DNA of 64,000 nucleotides from positions 62,001-126,000 of the forward strand of contig CAMVNO010000004.1 in assembly GCA_947168855.1 (NCBI GenBank), written 5' to 3'. The position numbers were made by a program, and so were the translations under genes. The DNA is from an uncultured Clostridia bacterium (GTDB lineage Bacteria > Bacillota > Clostridia > Christensenellales > CAG-138). Of this stretch, positions 6,675 through 15,988 are shown piece by piece; position 1 is the first letter of the stretch; the number at the start of each line of letters is the position of its first letter. Below the pieces are notes generated by a model. The model searched no databases and was not told where the DNA came from. It saw only the letters and a list, made by a program, of their open reading frames with translations.

Positions 6675-8137
6675 AACAATCATTGTACACCGTTTTTCAG
6701 AATATGACCTCCGAAGAAACGGGTCGGTTATTTGAAACGCTTGACCCGAATACCTGTGTGGAGGAAAACACCGTAAACCGCATTGAAGCGCGGCTGAACC
6801 GCAGATTTTTGAAGCAGCGCCGTTCTTTTGCAAGTGTATGGAAGCCCGTTGCGATCGCCGCGGCGGCGTGCGCCGTGATCTATCTCACGCTCGGCTTTAC
6901 CGTGCCGGGCGTCGCGGACGGACTGTACCGTCTTGCGCATCCGGACACGACGACCGACAGCTACTTCATGCAGCAGCCGGACGAACATGAACCGGTCAAA
7001 GAGATCGAGCAGGCGATCGAAAACACCCGCGCGAAAAACATCGGCGGCTGCGTCGAGATGATCGGAAGCTATTCCGGCGAGCTGCCAAACGATGCGGAAA
7101 TCAACAAAGAAGCGGCGGGAACGACGGAGCATCCCGCGGTCGATCCGGACGAATACGCGTATCTTCTGACGCTGCAGCCGGAGCTTAAAGAGCTCTATTA
7201 CGACGGCAGCCGTCTCATCATCAACGCGCACTTTGAATGTCCGTTCGCAGGCGACTTTCTGGTCGGCTTCGGAAACAGCGAGATCGCGCACAGGCACAAT
7301 CTCGATATGCTGACCGCTCATGTGCTCGGCACGGTCAACGGTACGCCGTATGATTTTGGCGGCTACGGACACAGCGTGATCCCGATCTTCGATAAGAAGG
7401 AGGCAAACGGATTCACCATGCAGACGGATATCGATCTCAGTACGCCTCTGCCCGACGGAACAGTCGAAATGACGCTGTATTATTACATCTACAACTGCGA
7501 CGATCCGGAGATCGAATACAACGTTGCACGGGTGAAGCATCAATTCTCGTTTGACACGACCGCGGGCAACAAGCATGAAGCGAAGACCTGCGAGCTGACG
7601 CTTTCCGGCTCTGCGCCGATGACGGTGACGGAGATGGATCCCGAAACGAAGGAATTCTCGAAGATCGGAAACCGCACGGTATCGTTCGACGGACTGAAGC
7701 TGAATCTGGAAACGACGTTCCTGCCCGGCGGCATGACGATCGCGATCAACACATACACCCTGCCAAATTCGTTTGACGAGAATCTGATGCAATCGCTTCT
7801 GACGTATCACGAAGGTCTGCAGTTTGACGTCTACGTGAACGGCGAGCGCGTCGAATACCGCGTGCCGAACAGTTTAGGCGGAGACCGCTGGAAGATCGAA
7901 CTGCCGATCCACGCGGAGGATCTTCCGGAGATCCGGTCGATCCGGCTCGTGCCGAAGATCGTTCGGATCACGGGAATTGTGCCGATCCTCGATCCGGTGG
8001 ACGCATCCAAAAAGGGGGATCCGATCGTTCTGACGGTCGACGACGCGCCGATCGGAATGCCGGAGTACGGATTTAACCTGCTCGGTTGGGAGGAAGCCGT
8101 TCTTTCGGACTGCGCGATCGAACTGCCGCTCAACTGA
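6671..8137 (+). CDS. Membrane protein, probable anti-sigma factor
   Basis: 488 residues: a cytoplasmic N-terminus of about 58 residues, one membrane helix (VAIAAAACAVIYLTLGFTV) and a large outside domain of beta-rich character, including a repeated pattern of L-x-Y-D-G-S and ITIAIN-type strands. This layout resembles anti-sigma proteins of the DUF4179 type, which hold an ECF factor at the membrane until a signal arrives. Coupling to the sigma gene supports this role; the sensed signal is unknown. Start ATG 6671 has RBS aaaggagaa. Confidence 0.7.
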   Translation: MKQSLYTVFQNMTSEETGRLFETLDPNTCVEENTVNRIEARLNRRFLKQRRSFASVWKPVAIAAAACAVIYLTLGFTVPGVADGLYRLAHPDTTTDSYFMQQPDEHEPVKEIEQAIENTRAKNIGGCVEMIGSYSGELPNDAEINKEAAGTTEHPAVDPDEYAYLLTLQPELKELYYDGSRLIINAHFECPFAGDFLVGFGNSEIAHRHNLDMLTAHVLGTVNGTPYDFGGYGHSVIPIFDKKEANGFTMQTDIDLSTPLPDGTVEMTLYYYIYNCDDPEIEYNVARVKHQFSFDTTAGNKHEAKTCELTLSGSAPMTVTEMDPETKEFSKIGNRTVSFDGLKLNLETTFLPGGMTIAINTYTLPNSFDENLMQSLLTYHEGLQFDVYVNGERVEYRVPNSLGGDRWKIELPIHAEDLPEIRSIRLVPKIVRITGIVPILDPVDASKKGDPIVLTVDDAPIGMPEYGFNLLGWEEAVLSDCAIELPLN

Positions 8138-8196
8138 TTCCGGAGATCAGACGGGTATTCCCATTAAGGGGATAACTCCCCGACAAACCGAAAGAC

Positions 8197-8232
8197 AAAC
8201 ACCGGTCGGAACACGTTTCGGCCGGTGTTTTT
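8197..8232 (+). terminator. Terminator after the anti-sigma gene
   Basis: Perfect inverted repeat aaacaccgg (8197-8205) / ccggtgttt (8222-8230) followed by tt. Confidence 0.75.
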
Positions 8233-8266
8233 GCTGAAAAAGCTTTTCTTTCCGGAAAAAATCTGT

Positions 8267-8272
8267 TATGAT
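8267..8272 (+). promoter_or_regulatory. -10 element for dnaA
   Basis: TATGAT lies 60 bases before the dnaA start. The -35 region is weak (ttttct). Confidence 0.4.
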
Positions 8273-8331
8273 AATAGCGGTAGAAAAGCGCCGAAGGGAA
8301 AGATTCAGCCCTTCGAATGATTGGGGTACAC

Positions 8332-9654
8332 ATGGAAGATCTGAAAAAAATCTGGTTTGACGCGCGGGAGATCATTCGCCCGCAGATCTCGCCGGTGACG
8401 TTCCACCGCTGGATCGACGCGCTCGATCCGGTCGCCGTGAAAAACGGCGTTCTGGTTCTGGAAGCGACGGACGAGGTCGTAAAAAACACGATCAACGAGT
8501 ATTATTTCGAGCACATCCGTGCCGCCGTGCAGAAGGCGGAGCCGGATGTGGTCGGCGTGCTTCTGATCCTGCCCCCGCAGAGGAAAGATTTTATTGAAAC
8601 GGCATCCGAAGAGGTTCCGTTGAATTCCCTGATGCTAAATCCGGAATACACGTTCGAAACCTTTGTCGTCGGTAAATCGAACAATTTCGCACACGCGGCT
8701 TCGCTTGCGGTCGTCGAAGCGCCGGGCAAGGCTTACAATCCGCTGTTCCTGTACGGCGGCGTGGGACTCGGCAAAACACATCTGATGCACGCGATCGGGC
8801 ACGCCGTCCGCGAATCGAATCCGGCGGCGCGCATTGTGTACGTCACGAGCGAAATGTTCACCAACGACATGATCGAAGCGGTCCGCGCCGGCAAAAACGT
8901 CGAATTCCGGCAGCGGTACCGCAATGTGGATCTTCTGATGATCGACGACATCCAGTTCATCGCGGGAAAGCAAGCGGTGCAGGAGGAGTTCTTCAACACG
9001 TTCAACACACTGCACAACGCCGGCAAGCAGATCGTGATCAGCTCCGACCGTCCGCCGAAGGAGATCAAGGCTTTGGAGGAGCGTCTTTCCTCACGGTTTG
9101 AATGGGGTCTGGTTGCGGATATACAGGCGCCGGATCTCGAAACGCGTACCGCGATCCTCCGGAACCGCGCGCAGAACCGGAACGTCGAGATCGACGATGA
9201 GATCATCAATTTCATTGCGGAAAACATCGTCGACAACATCCGAAAGCTCGAAGGCAGCCTGAACCGCGTCATTGCGTACGCAAAGCTGAAGCGGCTTCCG
9301 ATTACCATGAACCTTGCGAAGGAAGCGATGAAGGATATCCTGCCGCAGAAGCAGAATATCGTCGTGACGCCGGACCGCATTAAGGAGACGGTTGCGGAAT
9401 ACTATTCGATCCAGATCGAAAGCCTGATGTCGCAGCGGCGCGACAAGGAGGTCGTGATCCCGCGGCAGATCGCCATGTATTTCTGCCACACCCTGCTGAG
9501 TCTGCCGTATAAGCAGATCGCAACGCTGTTTGACAGAGACGATCATACGACGGCGCTTTCCGCCTGCAAGAAGATCGCGCAGATGAAGGAAGAGGACCGG
9601 CAGTTTCGGGAAACACTGGAGAGCATCCGCACGCGCATTCAGGAAGGCTCGTAA
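8332..9654 (+). CDS. dnaA: Chromosomal replication initiator DnaA
   Basis: 440 residues. All four DnaA domains are seen: the N-terminal helical domain (MEDLKKIWFDAREII), a short linker, the AAA+ core with Walker A GGVGLGKTH (about residues 142-150) and Walker B LLMIDDIQF, and the C-terminal DNA-binding domain with the signature DHTTALSACKKI. DnaA opens the origin by binding 9-mer boxes. I chose ATG 8332 because GGGG lies five bases before it and it gives the usual MEDL start; an in-frame ATG at 8317 would add five residues. Upstream is a sigma/anti-sigma pair, not rpmH as in most Firmicutes. Confidence 0.97.
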   Translation: MEDLKKIWFDAREIIRPQISPVTFHRWIDALDPVAVKNGVLVLEATDEVVKNTINEYYFEHIRAAVQKAEPDVVGVLLILPPQRKDFIETASEEVPLNSLMLNPEYTFETFVVGKSNNFAHAASLAVVEAPGKAYNPLFLYGGVGLGKTHLMHAIGHAVRESNPAARIVYVTSEMFTNDMIEAVRAGKNVEFRQRYRNVDLLMIDDIQFIAGKQAVQEEFFNTFNTLHNAGKQIVISSDRPPKEIKALEERLSSRFEWGLVADIQAPDLETRTAILRNRAQNRNVEIDDEIINFIAENIVDNIRKLEGSLNRVIAYAKLKRLPITMNLAKEAMKDILPQKQNIVVTPDRIKETVAEYYSIQIESLMSQRRDKEVVIPRQIAMYFCHTLLSLPYKQIATLFDRDDHTTALSACKKIAQMKEEDRQFRETLESIRTRIQEGS

Positions 9655-9885
9655 TCCACAGAATGTGGAGCGCGCAAGTGAATGATTTGGGGATTGTGCG
9701 GACAGCGGGGATACCGTGGAAAAGAGGAAGATCTTTCCACCGGACAATCACACATGCTCCCACATCAAAAAATCCGCAGGCATGCGGTTTCAACGGGTTT
9801 TCCTTATTCTCCACACCGCCTACGACTGCGACTGCTGTAAAAAAGAATAACGGAACCCTTACACGATACAAGAAATGGTGGATAA
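9652..9885 (+). other. dnaA-dnaN spacer with DnaA-box-like sites
   Basis: This 250-base spacer has three near-matches to TTATCCACA: TAATCCACA at 9652-9660, TTCTCCACA at 9807-9815, and the reverse complement of TTATCCACC at 9877-9885. Each differs at one position. A small hairpin (ccgca ggca tgcgg) lies near 9770. The sites may serve dnaA autoregulation or a weak origin; no strongly AT-rich block is present. Confidence 0.5.
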
Positions 9886-9904
9886 CCGCCGGAAAGGAAA
9901 CGAT

Positions 9905-10999
9905 ATGAAGTTTACCATGCAAACCGAAGACCTCTCTGCAGGTGTTATGTCTGTTATCAAAGCATTGCCGGTGCGTTCTGCGATGCCGGCGCTGGAAGGC
10001 GTTTTGATCGAAGCTACAAACGAAGGATTGAAGCTGACCTGCTCCGATCTGATGTTCCAAAAGGAATGTGTGCTGCCCGCAACCGTTGAGGAGGAGGGCA
10101 AATGCGTTCTGAAGGGCAAGTTTTTGGCTGAGATCCTGAGAAAAATGCCGAACGAGCCGCTGACCGCCGAACAGGAGGGCATGATTCTGAAGATCAAAAG
10201 CGGCAGAGTCCGTCAAAGACTGCAATGCGTTGAGTTTGACGAGTTTCCGATCATGCGCGCAAAGGGCGACGTCGTGGATATCACGGTCAAAGCGGAACAG
10301 TTGAGAACCATGATCGACCATACGGTGTTTGCGGTTTCCATGGACGATTCCCGCCCGGTTCTGACCGGCGCTCTCATTGAGGCGAACAACGATCTTCTCA
10401 CAATGGTAGCAACGGACTCCTTCCAGTTCGCCATGACCAACCTGCATAATGAGAAATGCGGCGCGGAAGCAAAAACGATCGTCCAGGGCAAGGTTCTGAA
10501 TGAGATCGCAAAAATGGCGGAGGAAACGGAACAGGACGTTACGCTTTCGATCACCAAAACGCATATGACCGTGCAGGTCAACGACACGCGGCTGACCGCG
10601 CGGCTTCTGGACGGCAATTACATCGATTATAAGCGCATCATTCCGAAGGACTGCAAGACGCGCGTGCTGGTAAACACCCAAGACCTTTACACGATGACCG
10701 ATCGCGCGCAGCTGATCGCAAGAGAAGGCAACAACAGCGTCATGCTGCATTTTGAAGGCGATACGCTCACCATGAGCGCCGAAAGCTTCGTCGGCAGAGG
10801 CGAGGATACCATGGAGGTCAGCATCGTCGGCGATCCGATCGACATCGCGTTCAATCCGAAATACATCCTGAATATTCTCAAGAATATCTCCGACGAAACG
10901 GTCTATCTGGAATTCATGAGCCCGATCAGTCCGTGCGTGATCCGCCCGGTGCAGGGCGACGCGTATCTCTATCTGATCGTTCCGATGCGAGTCTATTAA
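9905..10999 (+). CDS. dnaN: DNA polymerase III beta clamp
   Basis: 364 residues, the usual length. The start MKFTMQTEDLSAGVMSVIKALP and the end PISPCVIRPVQGDAYLYLIVPMRVY are typical of DnaN, with the three-domain clamp repeat between. It forms the sliding ring that holds replicative polymerase on DNA. The open frame starts ten codons earlier, but ATG 9905 has the RBS ggaaagg and matches the family. A terminator follows, so recF and gyrB are not in the same operon. Confidence 0.97.
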   Translation: MKFTMQTEDLSAGVMSVIKALPVRSAMPALEGVLIEATNEGLKLTCSDLMFQKECVLPATVEEEGKCVLKGKFLAEILRKMPNEPLTAEQEGMILKIKSGRVRQRLQCVEFDEFPIMRAKGDVVDITVKAEQLRTMIDHTVFAVSMDDSRPVLTGALIEANNDLLTMVATDSFQFAMTNLHNEKCGAEAKTIVQGKVLNEIAKMAEETEQDVTLSITKTHMTVQVNDTRLTARLLDGNYIDYKRIIPKDCKTRVLVNTQDLYTMTDRAQLIAREGNNSVMLHFEGDTLTMSAESFVGRGEDTMEVSIVGDPIDIAFNPKYILNILKNISDETVYLEFMSPISPCVIRPVQGDAYLYLIVPMRVY

Positions 11000-11014
11000 G
11001 AAGATAGTTCAATC

Positions 11015-11055
11015 AAAAAAGCACAGTACGCATATTCGGCGGCTGTGCTTTTTTA
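11015..11055 (+). terminator. Terminator of dnaN
   Basis: Perfect 12-bp inverted repeat aaaaaagcacag / ctgtgctttttt (11015-11026, 11043-11054). Confidence 0.9.
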
Positions 11056-11111
11056 TTCTTCTTTGACAGGATGATCTTTTATATCTTCATATTTATATTA
11101 TTTCGTATACG

Positions 11112-11140
11112 TTGATTTTTTTTATATCAGGGTGTATAAT
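11112..11140 (+). promoter_or_regulatory. Promoter of the PTEP lipoprotein
   Basis: TTGATT, 17-base spacer, TATAAT, 31 bases before the ATG at 11172. Confidence 0.8.
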
Positions 11141-11171
11141 AGTCGAGTAATTATCACAGGGAGGAATAAAA

Positions 11172-11990
11172 ATGAAAAAATATTGGATTCTTGTATTGTC
11201 TTTTTTAATGGCGATCCTTATGACCGGCTGTTCTCTGGCTGCAAAAGTAGTTGATCAAGTAACGGAACCGGAAACCAAGACAGAAGAACCGATGGCCGAG
11301 CCGACGGAAGAGCCGACGCCGGAACCTACCGAAGAACCCACCGAGGAACCGACGCTTGAGCCTACGGAGGAGCCCACAGCCGAGCCGACGGAAGAACCGA
11401 CGCCGGAACCTACCGAAGAGCCGACGCCGGAACCGACGGAGGAGACGGAAGAGCCTGCCGGCGATGTAATGTATGTGAACTTTGATAAGATGCATTTCTG
11501 GATCAATGGAGTAGAGTTTATTCTCGGCGAAACGACGCTGCAGGATATGATCGATTCCGGCGTTGTTCCGTTCAACGCGAACGATCTGGAGGATGCAAAC
11601 AACAATTTAAAGAGCAACTATCAGTCCCCGGGCTTTAGGATCGATCTCGACAAGTATTGGAGCGCGCAGGTGTATGTTCTTAACGATACGGATGAAGGAA
11701 AGCCGATCAATGAATGCTACATCAACGAGATCTATCTGCCGAATCATCCGGGTGAGACCCAGGATATTCTGAAATTCGATTTTCCTCTGACTATGACGAT
11801 GGATGAGCTGAAAGCAAATGCCGGCGAACCGGAGGCGGATAATTACAGCCACTATGACGGCGACAACGGATATTATTCCGATACGTTCAAGTATACCCAT
11901 CCTTCCACAAAATACTTTTCCAACAACAGTTATTCCTTTGAGTTTATCAAAGGAGAGCTGACCTACATCTACATCACGTATATGCCGTGA
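11172..11990 (+). CDS. Lipoprotein with PTEEP repeat linker
   Basis: 272 residues. Signal peptide with lipobox LMTGC (Cys 20), then about 60 residues of near-repeats of EPTEEPTPEPTEEP that form an extended wall-spanning stalk, then a globular domain of about 175 residues. The domain starts WINGVEFILGETTLQDMIDSG and resembles small domains of Clostridia lipoproteins that begin with a short G-x-T-T-x-x-D-h pattern; its function is not known. The linker codons are variable, so it is not a recent tandem duplication. RBS gggaggaat. Confidence 0.8.
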   Translation: MKKYWILVLSFLMAILMTGCSLAAKVVDQVTEPETKTEEPMAEPTEEPTPEPTEEPTEEPTLEPTEEPTAEPTEEPTPEPTEEPTPEPTEETEEPAGDVMYVNFDKMHFWINGVEFILGETTLQDMIDSGVVPFNANDLEDANNNLKSNYQSPGFRIDLDKYWSAQVYVLNDTDEGKPINECYINEIYLPNHPGETQDILKFDFPLTMTMDELKANAGEPEADNYSHYDGDNGYYSDTFKYTHPSTKYFSNNSYSFEFIKGELTYIYITYMP

Positions 11991-12017
11991 TCATAAAAAG
12001 GAAAACATAATATGAAG

Positions 12018-12048
12018 AAAACCACCGCGTAAAACCGGTGGTTTTTTA
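12018..12048. terminator. Bidirectional terminator
   Basis: Inverted repeat aaaccacc / ggtggttt with A and T runs on either side, lying between the convergent genes ending at 11990 and 12046. Confidence 0.8.
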
Positions 12049-12744
12049 TAGGCTTAAAATCTGTTTTGGAATAAAATTCAGATAATCCGCAGGCACCGCG
12101 TGATACGTTACCCCATCAAACGGACCGTTAAACAAAAACTTGTGCGAAGCGCCGTGCAGATGTCCGTAAACGACGTCGGTCACGCCCGCCGCAGCAAATC
12201 TTTTTGCAAATTCGCCGGGCTTTCCCGCCTCCGAAAACGGTGGAAAATGCAGCATGCCGATCGCGCGGACGCCTTCCGGCAGCGCCTTTAAGGAAAGATC
12301 AAGACGGATCAGTTCGCGTTCGAAGAGTTTTCGGTCCGCGCTTTCCCTGAAATGCGCGGATTCCGGGATCGTCCAGCCGCGCGTCCCGCAGACGGCAATA
12401 TCCCCGAACCGGAACACATCGTTCTGCAGCGCGTACATGCGCGCAGGAAGCGCCGCACGGACCTTTGTGACGCTTTGCCACCAATAGTCGTGATTGCCTC
12501 TTAAAAGCAGCTTGGAGCCCTTGAGAGAGCCGATAAAGGACAGATCGGCGATCGCGTCGGAAAGATACATCGCCCAGCTGATGTCGCCGGGGATCAGCAC
12601 CAGATCATCCTCTTCGACCGTATCCTGCCACGCTTCTTTGATGCGTTCCGCGTGATCCTTCCAGTGCGCGCCGAATACGTCCATCGCCTTATTCGGTACG
12701 GACAGGCTCAGATGCAGATCACCGATGGCAAAAACGCGGGGCAT
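12046..12744 (-). CDS. Metallophosphoesterase
   Basis: 232 residues. The calcineurin-like metal-binding motifs are present in order: FAIGDLHL, IPGDISWAM, LLRGNHDYWW, LHFPPFSE and YGHLHG. It belongs to a conserved family of cytosolic phosphoesterases of unknown substrate. The stop codon lies within the terminator hairpin. Followed upstream by a small zinc-ribbon protein gene, spacing 30 bases, so the two may be co-transcribed. Confidence 0.9.
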   Translation of the reverse strand: MPRVFAIGDLHLSLSVPNKAMDVFGAHWKDHAERIKEAWQDTVEEDDLVLIPGDISWAMYLSDAIADLSFIGSLKGSKLLLRGNHDYWWQSVTKVRAALPARMYALQNDVFRFGDIAVCGTRGWTIPESAHFRESADRKLFERELIRLDLSLKALPEGVRAIGMLHFPPFSEAGKPGEFAKRFAAAGVTDVVYGHLHGASHKFLFNGPFDGVTYHAVPADYLNFIPKQILSL

Positions 12745-12774
12745 GGAGGTCTCTCTTTCTGAAATAGGATCCGG

Positions 12775-13071
12775 TCAGTCTTCTTCGTCTTCCGTTTCGC
12801 TGATATCCTCTTCGAGCGGATCCTCCGCTTCGTCGGCGCGTACCTTATCCGCCAGAATCTCGAGATTTGCCTGCCGCTTCTGTTCCTTCAAACAGTCTTC
12901 GCAAAGATCGTGTCCGGGCAATGCGGGTTTTTCGCCGCATTCGCTGCACATGATGATCTCGTCCTCGGATTTCGCTGCGTACCGTCTGGTACGTTCAGCC
13001 GCGCAGGTGCGGCACATCGTTTCGTTTCCGCGAATATAATTCAATTCACAAATCGGGCATTTTTTGAGCAT
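12775..13071 (-). CDS. Small zinc-ribbon protein
   Basis: 98 residues with four Cys pairs: CPIC, CRTC, CSEC and CEDC, spaced as two treble-clef or ribbon units, followed by a highly acidic tail (EEDISETEDEED). It probably binds one or two zinc ions. I do not recognise a named family. It lies between the metallophosphoesterase and yihA on the same strand. Confidence 0.7.
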   Translation of the reverse strand: MLKKCPICELNYIRGNETMCRTCAAERTRRYAAKSEDEIIMCSECGEKPALPGHDLCEDCLKEQKRQANLEILADKVRADEAEDPLEEDISETEDEED

Positions 13072-13147
13072 ACCTGTTTTATAATACCTCGCCTGTTGAT
13101 TTCAAAGCATAGTATGCAAAGAACAGGCTCTCCTGTCAAGCCCTTTT

Positions 13148-13771
13148 TTATTCTTTTTCGGATTCTTTTTCGATTACCGTGCAGTCCCGGTAAATCTGAC
13201 CGATCCGCTGCAGCAGTTCCGCCTTGCCTTCGCCGGTTTCCGACGAAAACGGAATGGCAAACGGCGGCGCACCGAGCTCCTTTGCGCGTTTATTGGCTTC
13301 CTGCGCGCGTTTTGACTTGGCGATCTTGTCCGATTTGGTCGCGACAAGCGTATATGGGATATTGTAGTAAATGAGATAACGGAACATTTGAAGATCGTCC
13401 TGCGTCGGCGCATGACGGATATCAACGAGCATCAGAAGATGCTTGACGCGTCCGCTTTGCAGGTAACGTTCCAGAAGAGCGCCCCAGCTTTTCTGCTCGG
13501 TTTTCGACGCCTTCGCAAAGCCGTAGCCCGGCAGGTCGACCAGATACAGCGCCTTGTTCAGCAGAAAGAAATTGACCAGCCGCGTTTTCCCCGGCTGCGA
13601 CGAAGTTTTCGCAAGCTTTCCGTTATTGGTGAGGCGGTTGATGAGGCTCGATTTGCCGACGTTGGATTTTCCGACGATGGCAATTTCACACGGAAGAGGC
13701 GCCGGATAGTTGCCTTCCGTGCCCGCGCTGGTTTGAAATTCCGCCTGTCTGATGATAAAAAGATCTTCCAT
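13148..13771 (-). CDS. yihA: Ribosome biogenesis GTPase YihA/EngB
   Basis: 207 residues. G1 is GKSNVGKSSLIN, G2 SSQPGKTRLVNF, G3 VDLPGYGFA, G4 TKSDK and G5 near FSSETGEGK. The protein helps assemble the large ribosomal subunit. I chose ATG 13771, which gives MEDLFIIRQAEFQTSAG, the usual N-terminal strand of the family; the frame is open for 12 more codons. Neither start has a strong RBS. Confidence 0.93.
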   Translation of the reverse strand: MEDLFIIRQAEFQTSAGTEGNYPAPLPCEIAIVGKSNVGKSSLINRLTNNGKLAKTSSQPGKTRLVNFFLLNKALYLVDLPGYGFAKASKTEQKSWGALLERYLQSGRVKHLLMLVDIRHAPTQDDLQMFRYLIYYNIPYTLVATKSDKIAKSKRAQEANKRAKELGAPPFAIPFSSETGEGKAELLQRIGQIYRDCTVIEKESEKE

Positions 13772-13903
13772 AGAACCAAGTATATCGTTAAAATTCACAT
13801 TTCGCAAGATATTCGTTTACACTTTCGTCATCGGTTTCGGAAAAAGACATGGTACAATTATGGTACAAGTATAAGGAGCCGATTCTTTGGCGAAAGGATC
13901 ATT

Positions 13904-14941
13904 ATGGGACTGTTTCATTCATCGGATATCGGGCTGGATCTCGGCACAAGCAATGTGCTGGCGTATGTGCGCGGCAAGGGCATCGTTCTGAGGGAGCCGA
14001 ATATAGCCGCGATCGAGCGCGGATCGGGCAAGCTTGTTGCGATCGGCGAGGAAGCGAAGGAGCTTGTGGGACGCGCGCCGGAAAATCTGATGATCATCCG
14101 TCCGATGCAGGACGGCGTTGTCGCAAATTTCGACGCGACGGAACGCATGCTGACGCTGTTTTTCAACCGTCTTGTCGGCAGCCGGATCTTCTTCAAACCG
14201 CGCGCGGTCGTTGCGGTGCCGTCCATGGCGACCGAGGTGGAAAAGCGCGCGGTCATCGAAACGACCGAGGGCGCCGGCGCACGGTATACGTTCTTATTGG
14301 AAGAGCCGGTTGCGGCGGCGATCGGCGCGGGGCTGGACATCACCGAGCCGAAGGCAAACATCGTGCTGGACATCGGCGCGGGCACCTGCGATATGGTCGT
14401 GACCTCGATGGGAAAAGCGGTCCGGCACGATTCGCTGCGCGTCGGCGGCGACAAGTTCGACGCGGCGATCGTGCGGTATCTGAAGCGGCAGCACGGCGTT
14501 GTGATCGGCACACGCGCGGCGGAGGAACTGAAGATCGCGTATGCGTCCGCGTTTCCGCGCAAGGAAGAGCTTAAGATGGAGGTCCGGGGACGGTCTCTCG
14601 GCGGCGGACTTCCGATCTCCATGGAGCTCGGCTCCAACGAGCTCACCTATGCGCTTGCGGAACCGCTTCTGTCGATCGCGGAAGCGCTGAAGGATACGCT
14701 CGAGCAGACGCCGCCGGAGCTTTCGGGCGACATCGCTTCGAGAGGGATCTGTCTGACGGGCGGCGGCGCGCAGCTGTTCGGACTGGATCAGTACATTGCG
14801 GAACAGATCGGCGTGCCGTGCTATGTAGCGGAAGACCCGGTCGCGTGCGTTGCGATCGGCTGCGGCAAGGTATTGGAAGAACCGAGAAAGTATGAAGGCG
14901 TGCTGTACGACTATCGCCGCGGCGATTATTATGAGGAGTAA
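13904..14941 (+). CDS. mreB: Rod-shape protein MreB/Mbl
   Basis: 345 residues. Actin-fold motifs: phosphate 1 DIGLDLGTSNVLAYVRGKG, the AVPSMATEVEKRAV stretch, phosphate 2 VLDIGAGTCDMVV, and the adenosine motif ICLTGGGAQLFGLD. MreB filaments guide the cell-wall elongation machinery under the membrane. No mreC/mreD follow, so this may be a second paralogue (Mbl-like). The frame is open far upstream across yihA, but ATG 13904 with RBS gaaaggatc is clearly the start. Confidence 0.93.
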   Translation: MGLFHSSDIGLDLGTSNVLAYVRGKGIVLREPNIAAIERGSGKLVAIGEEAKELVGRAPENLMIIRPMQDGVVANFDATERMLTLFFNRLVGSRIFFKPRAVVAVPSMATEVEKRAVIETTEGAGARYTFLLEEPVAAAIGAGLDITEPKANIVLDIGAGTCDMVVTSMGKAVRHDSLRVGGDKFDAAIVRYLKRQHGVVIGTRAAEELKIAYASAFPRKEELKMEVRGRSLGGGLPISMELGSNELTYALAEPLLSIAEALKDTLEQTPPELSGDIASRGICLTGGGAQLFGLDQYIAEQIGVPCYVAEDPVACVAIGCGKVLEEPRKYEGVLYDYRRGDYYEE

Positions 14942-14953
14942 GGGGAGTTTGAT

Positions 14954-15922
14954 ATGACGGAAACAAAAGGCAAAAAAGCGTTATCGCTTTGCATTCTGCG
15001 CGTATTGGAGCAGCATGCCGACAAAGCGAATCCGCTGTCAACGCGGCATATCATCGAATATCTGGAGCAGGATTACGGCATGATCGCCGAACGTAAGGCG
15101 GTCGGACGGAATCTGCTGCTTCTCCTTGAGATGGGCTTTCCCCTTTCTACCTATCAGGAAAACGGAAAGGGGTATTATCTGCGCGCGGAAGAGGGAGCCG
15201 TTTCGCATGAGCACAATCCCGCCGCGCTGGACGCGTACCTGCGCGCGCCGCGTTCCGAACGCACGGAGCGCGAAATCATGAGACTGCAGGATCAGGTGCC
15301 GGTGTTTGTATCCGACGCGGAGCGCAAAAAGCAGCCGGACCGGCTGTTTGAAACGCTCGACCTTCTGAAGGAAGCCATCGAAAAACAGATGCAGGTCAGC
15401 TTTCTGTATACCGTCGTGCGGACGGACGGAAAAAAGACGCCGCAGCGGGAAACGCCGTTTACGGTGTCGCCGTACGCGCTGTTTCTTGCCGAAGGATACT
15501 ATTATGTGATCGTGTCCATGTCCGGCTACGGCAGACTGCTGCACTATCGCTGCGATCTCATGGAACAGGTGATCGTGACCGATACGCCCGCGCGTCCGGC
15601 GGACCTGCTGATCGAGTGCAGGGACGGACTGGACGTCGCTGCCTATGTGAACCGCACGATCTACCGTACCGACGTCAAGGAACAGCACACCGTGTTATGC
15701 GCGGAGCATCTGGCGGGAAATCTGATCGACGCGTTCGGCGACGCCGTTCGGATGCGTCCCGAAGGAGAAACGATCTGTGCCGAGATCGACGCGCCGTGGG
15801 AGATGGTGCACCGGTTCTTGACCGAGAATCTCAAGCACACGACGCTGCTTGCGCCCGCGTGGAGAAGAGCGCAGATCCGCGAAGAGCTGCTCTCCGCGCT
15901 TTCGACCTATCCGCAGGGCTGA
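14954..15922 (+). CDS. WYL-domain transcriptional regulator
   Basis: 322 residues. An N-terminal winged helix (STRHIIEYLEQDYGMIAERKAVGRNLLLLLEMG) is followed by a WYL-type domain (FTVSPYALFLAEGYYYVIVSMSG) and a C-terminal WCX-like part. Proteins of this type act as regulators that sense small molecules or nucleic acids. Spacing of 12 bases to the MreB gene suggests one transcript, though a functional link is not established. RBS aaggggag. Confidence 0.85.
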   Translation: MTETKGKKALSLCILRVLEQHADKANPLSTRHIIEYLEQDYGMIAERKAVGRNLLLLLEMGFPLSTYQENGKGYYLRAEEGAVSHEHNPAALDAYLRAPRSERTEREIMRLQDQVPVFVSDAERKKQPDRLFETLDLLKEAIEKQMQVSFLYTVVRTDGKKTPQRETPFTVSPYALFLAEGYYYVIVSMSGYGRLLHYRCDLMEQVIVTDTPARPADLLIECRDGLDVAAYVNRTIYRTDVKEQHTVLCAEHLAGNLIDAFGDAVRMRPEGETICAEIDAPWEMVHRFLTENLKHTTLLAPAWRRAQIREELLSALSTYPQG

Positions 15923-15988
15923 AACGTTTTGATTTCGTACGCATTTATGACACATTTGTGTGCTATCGTATGAGCTGAGGATTACGCT

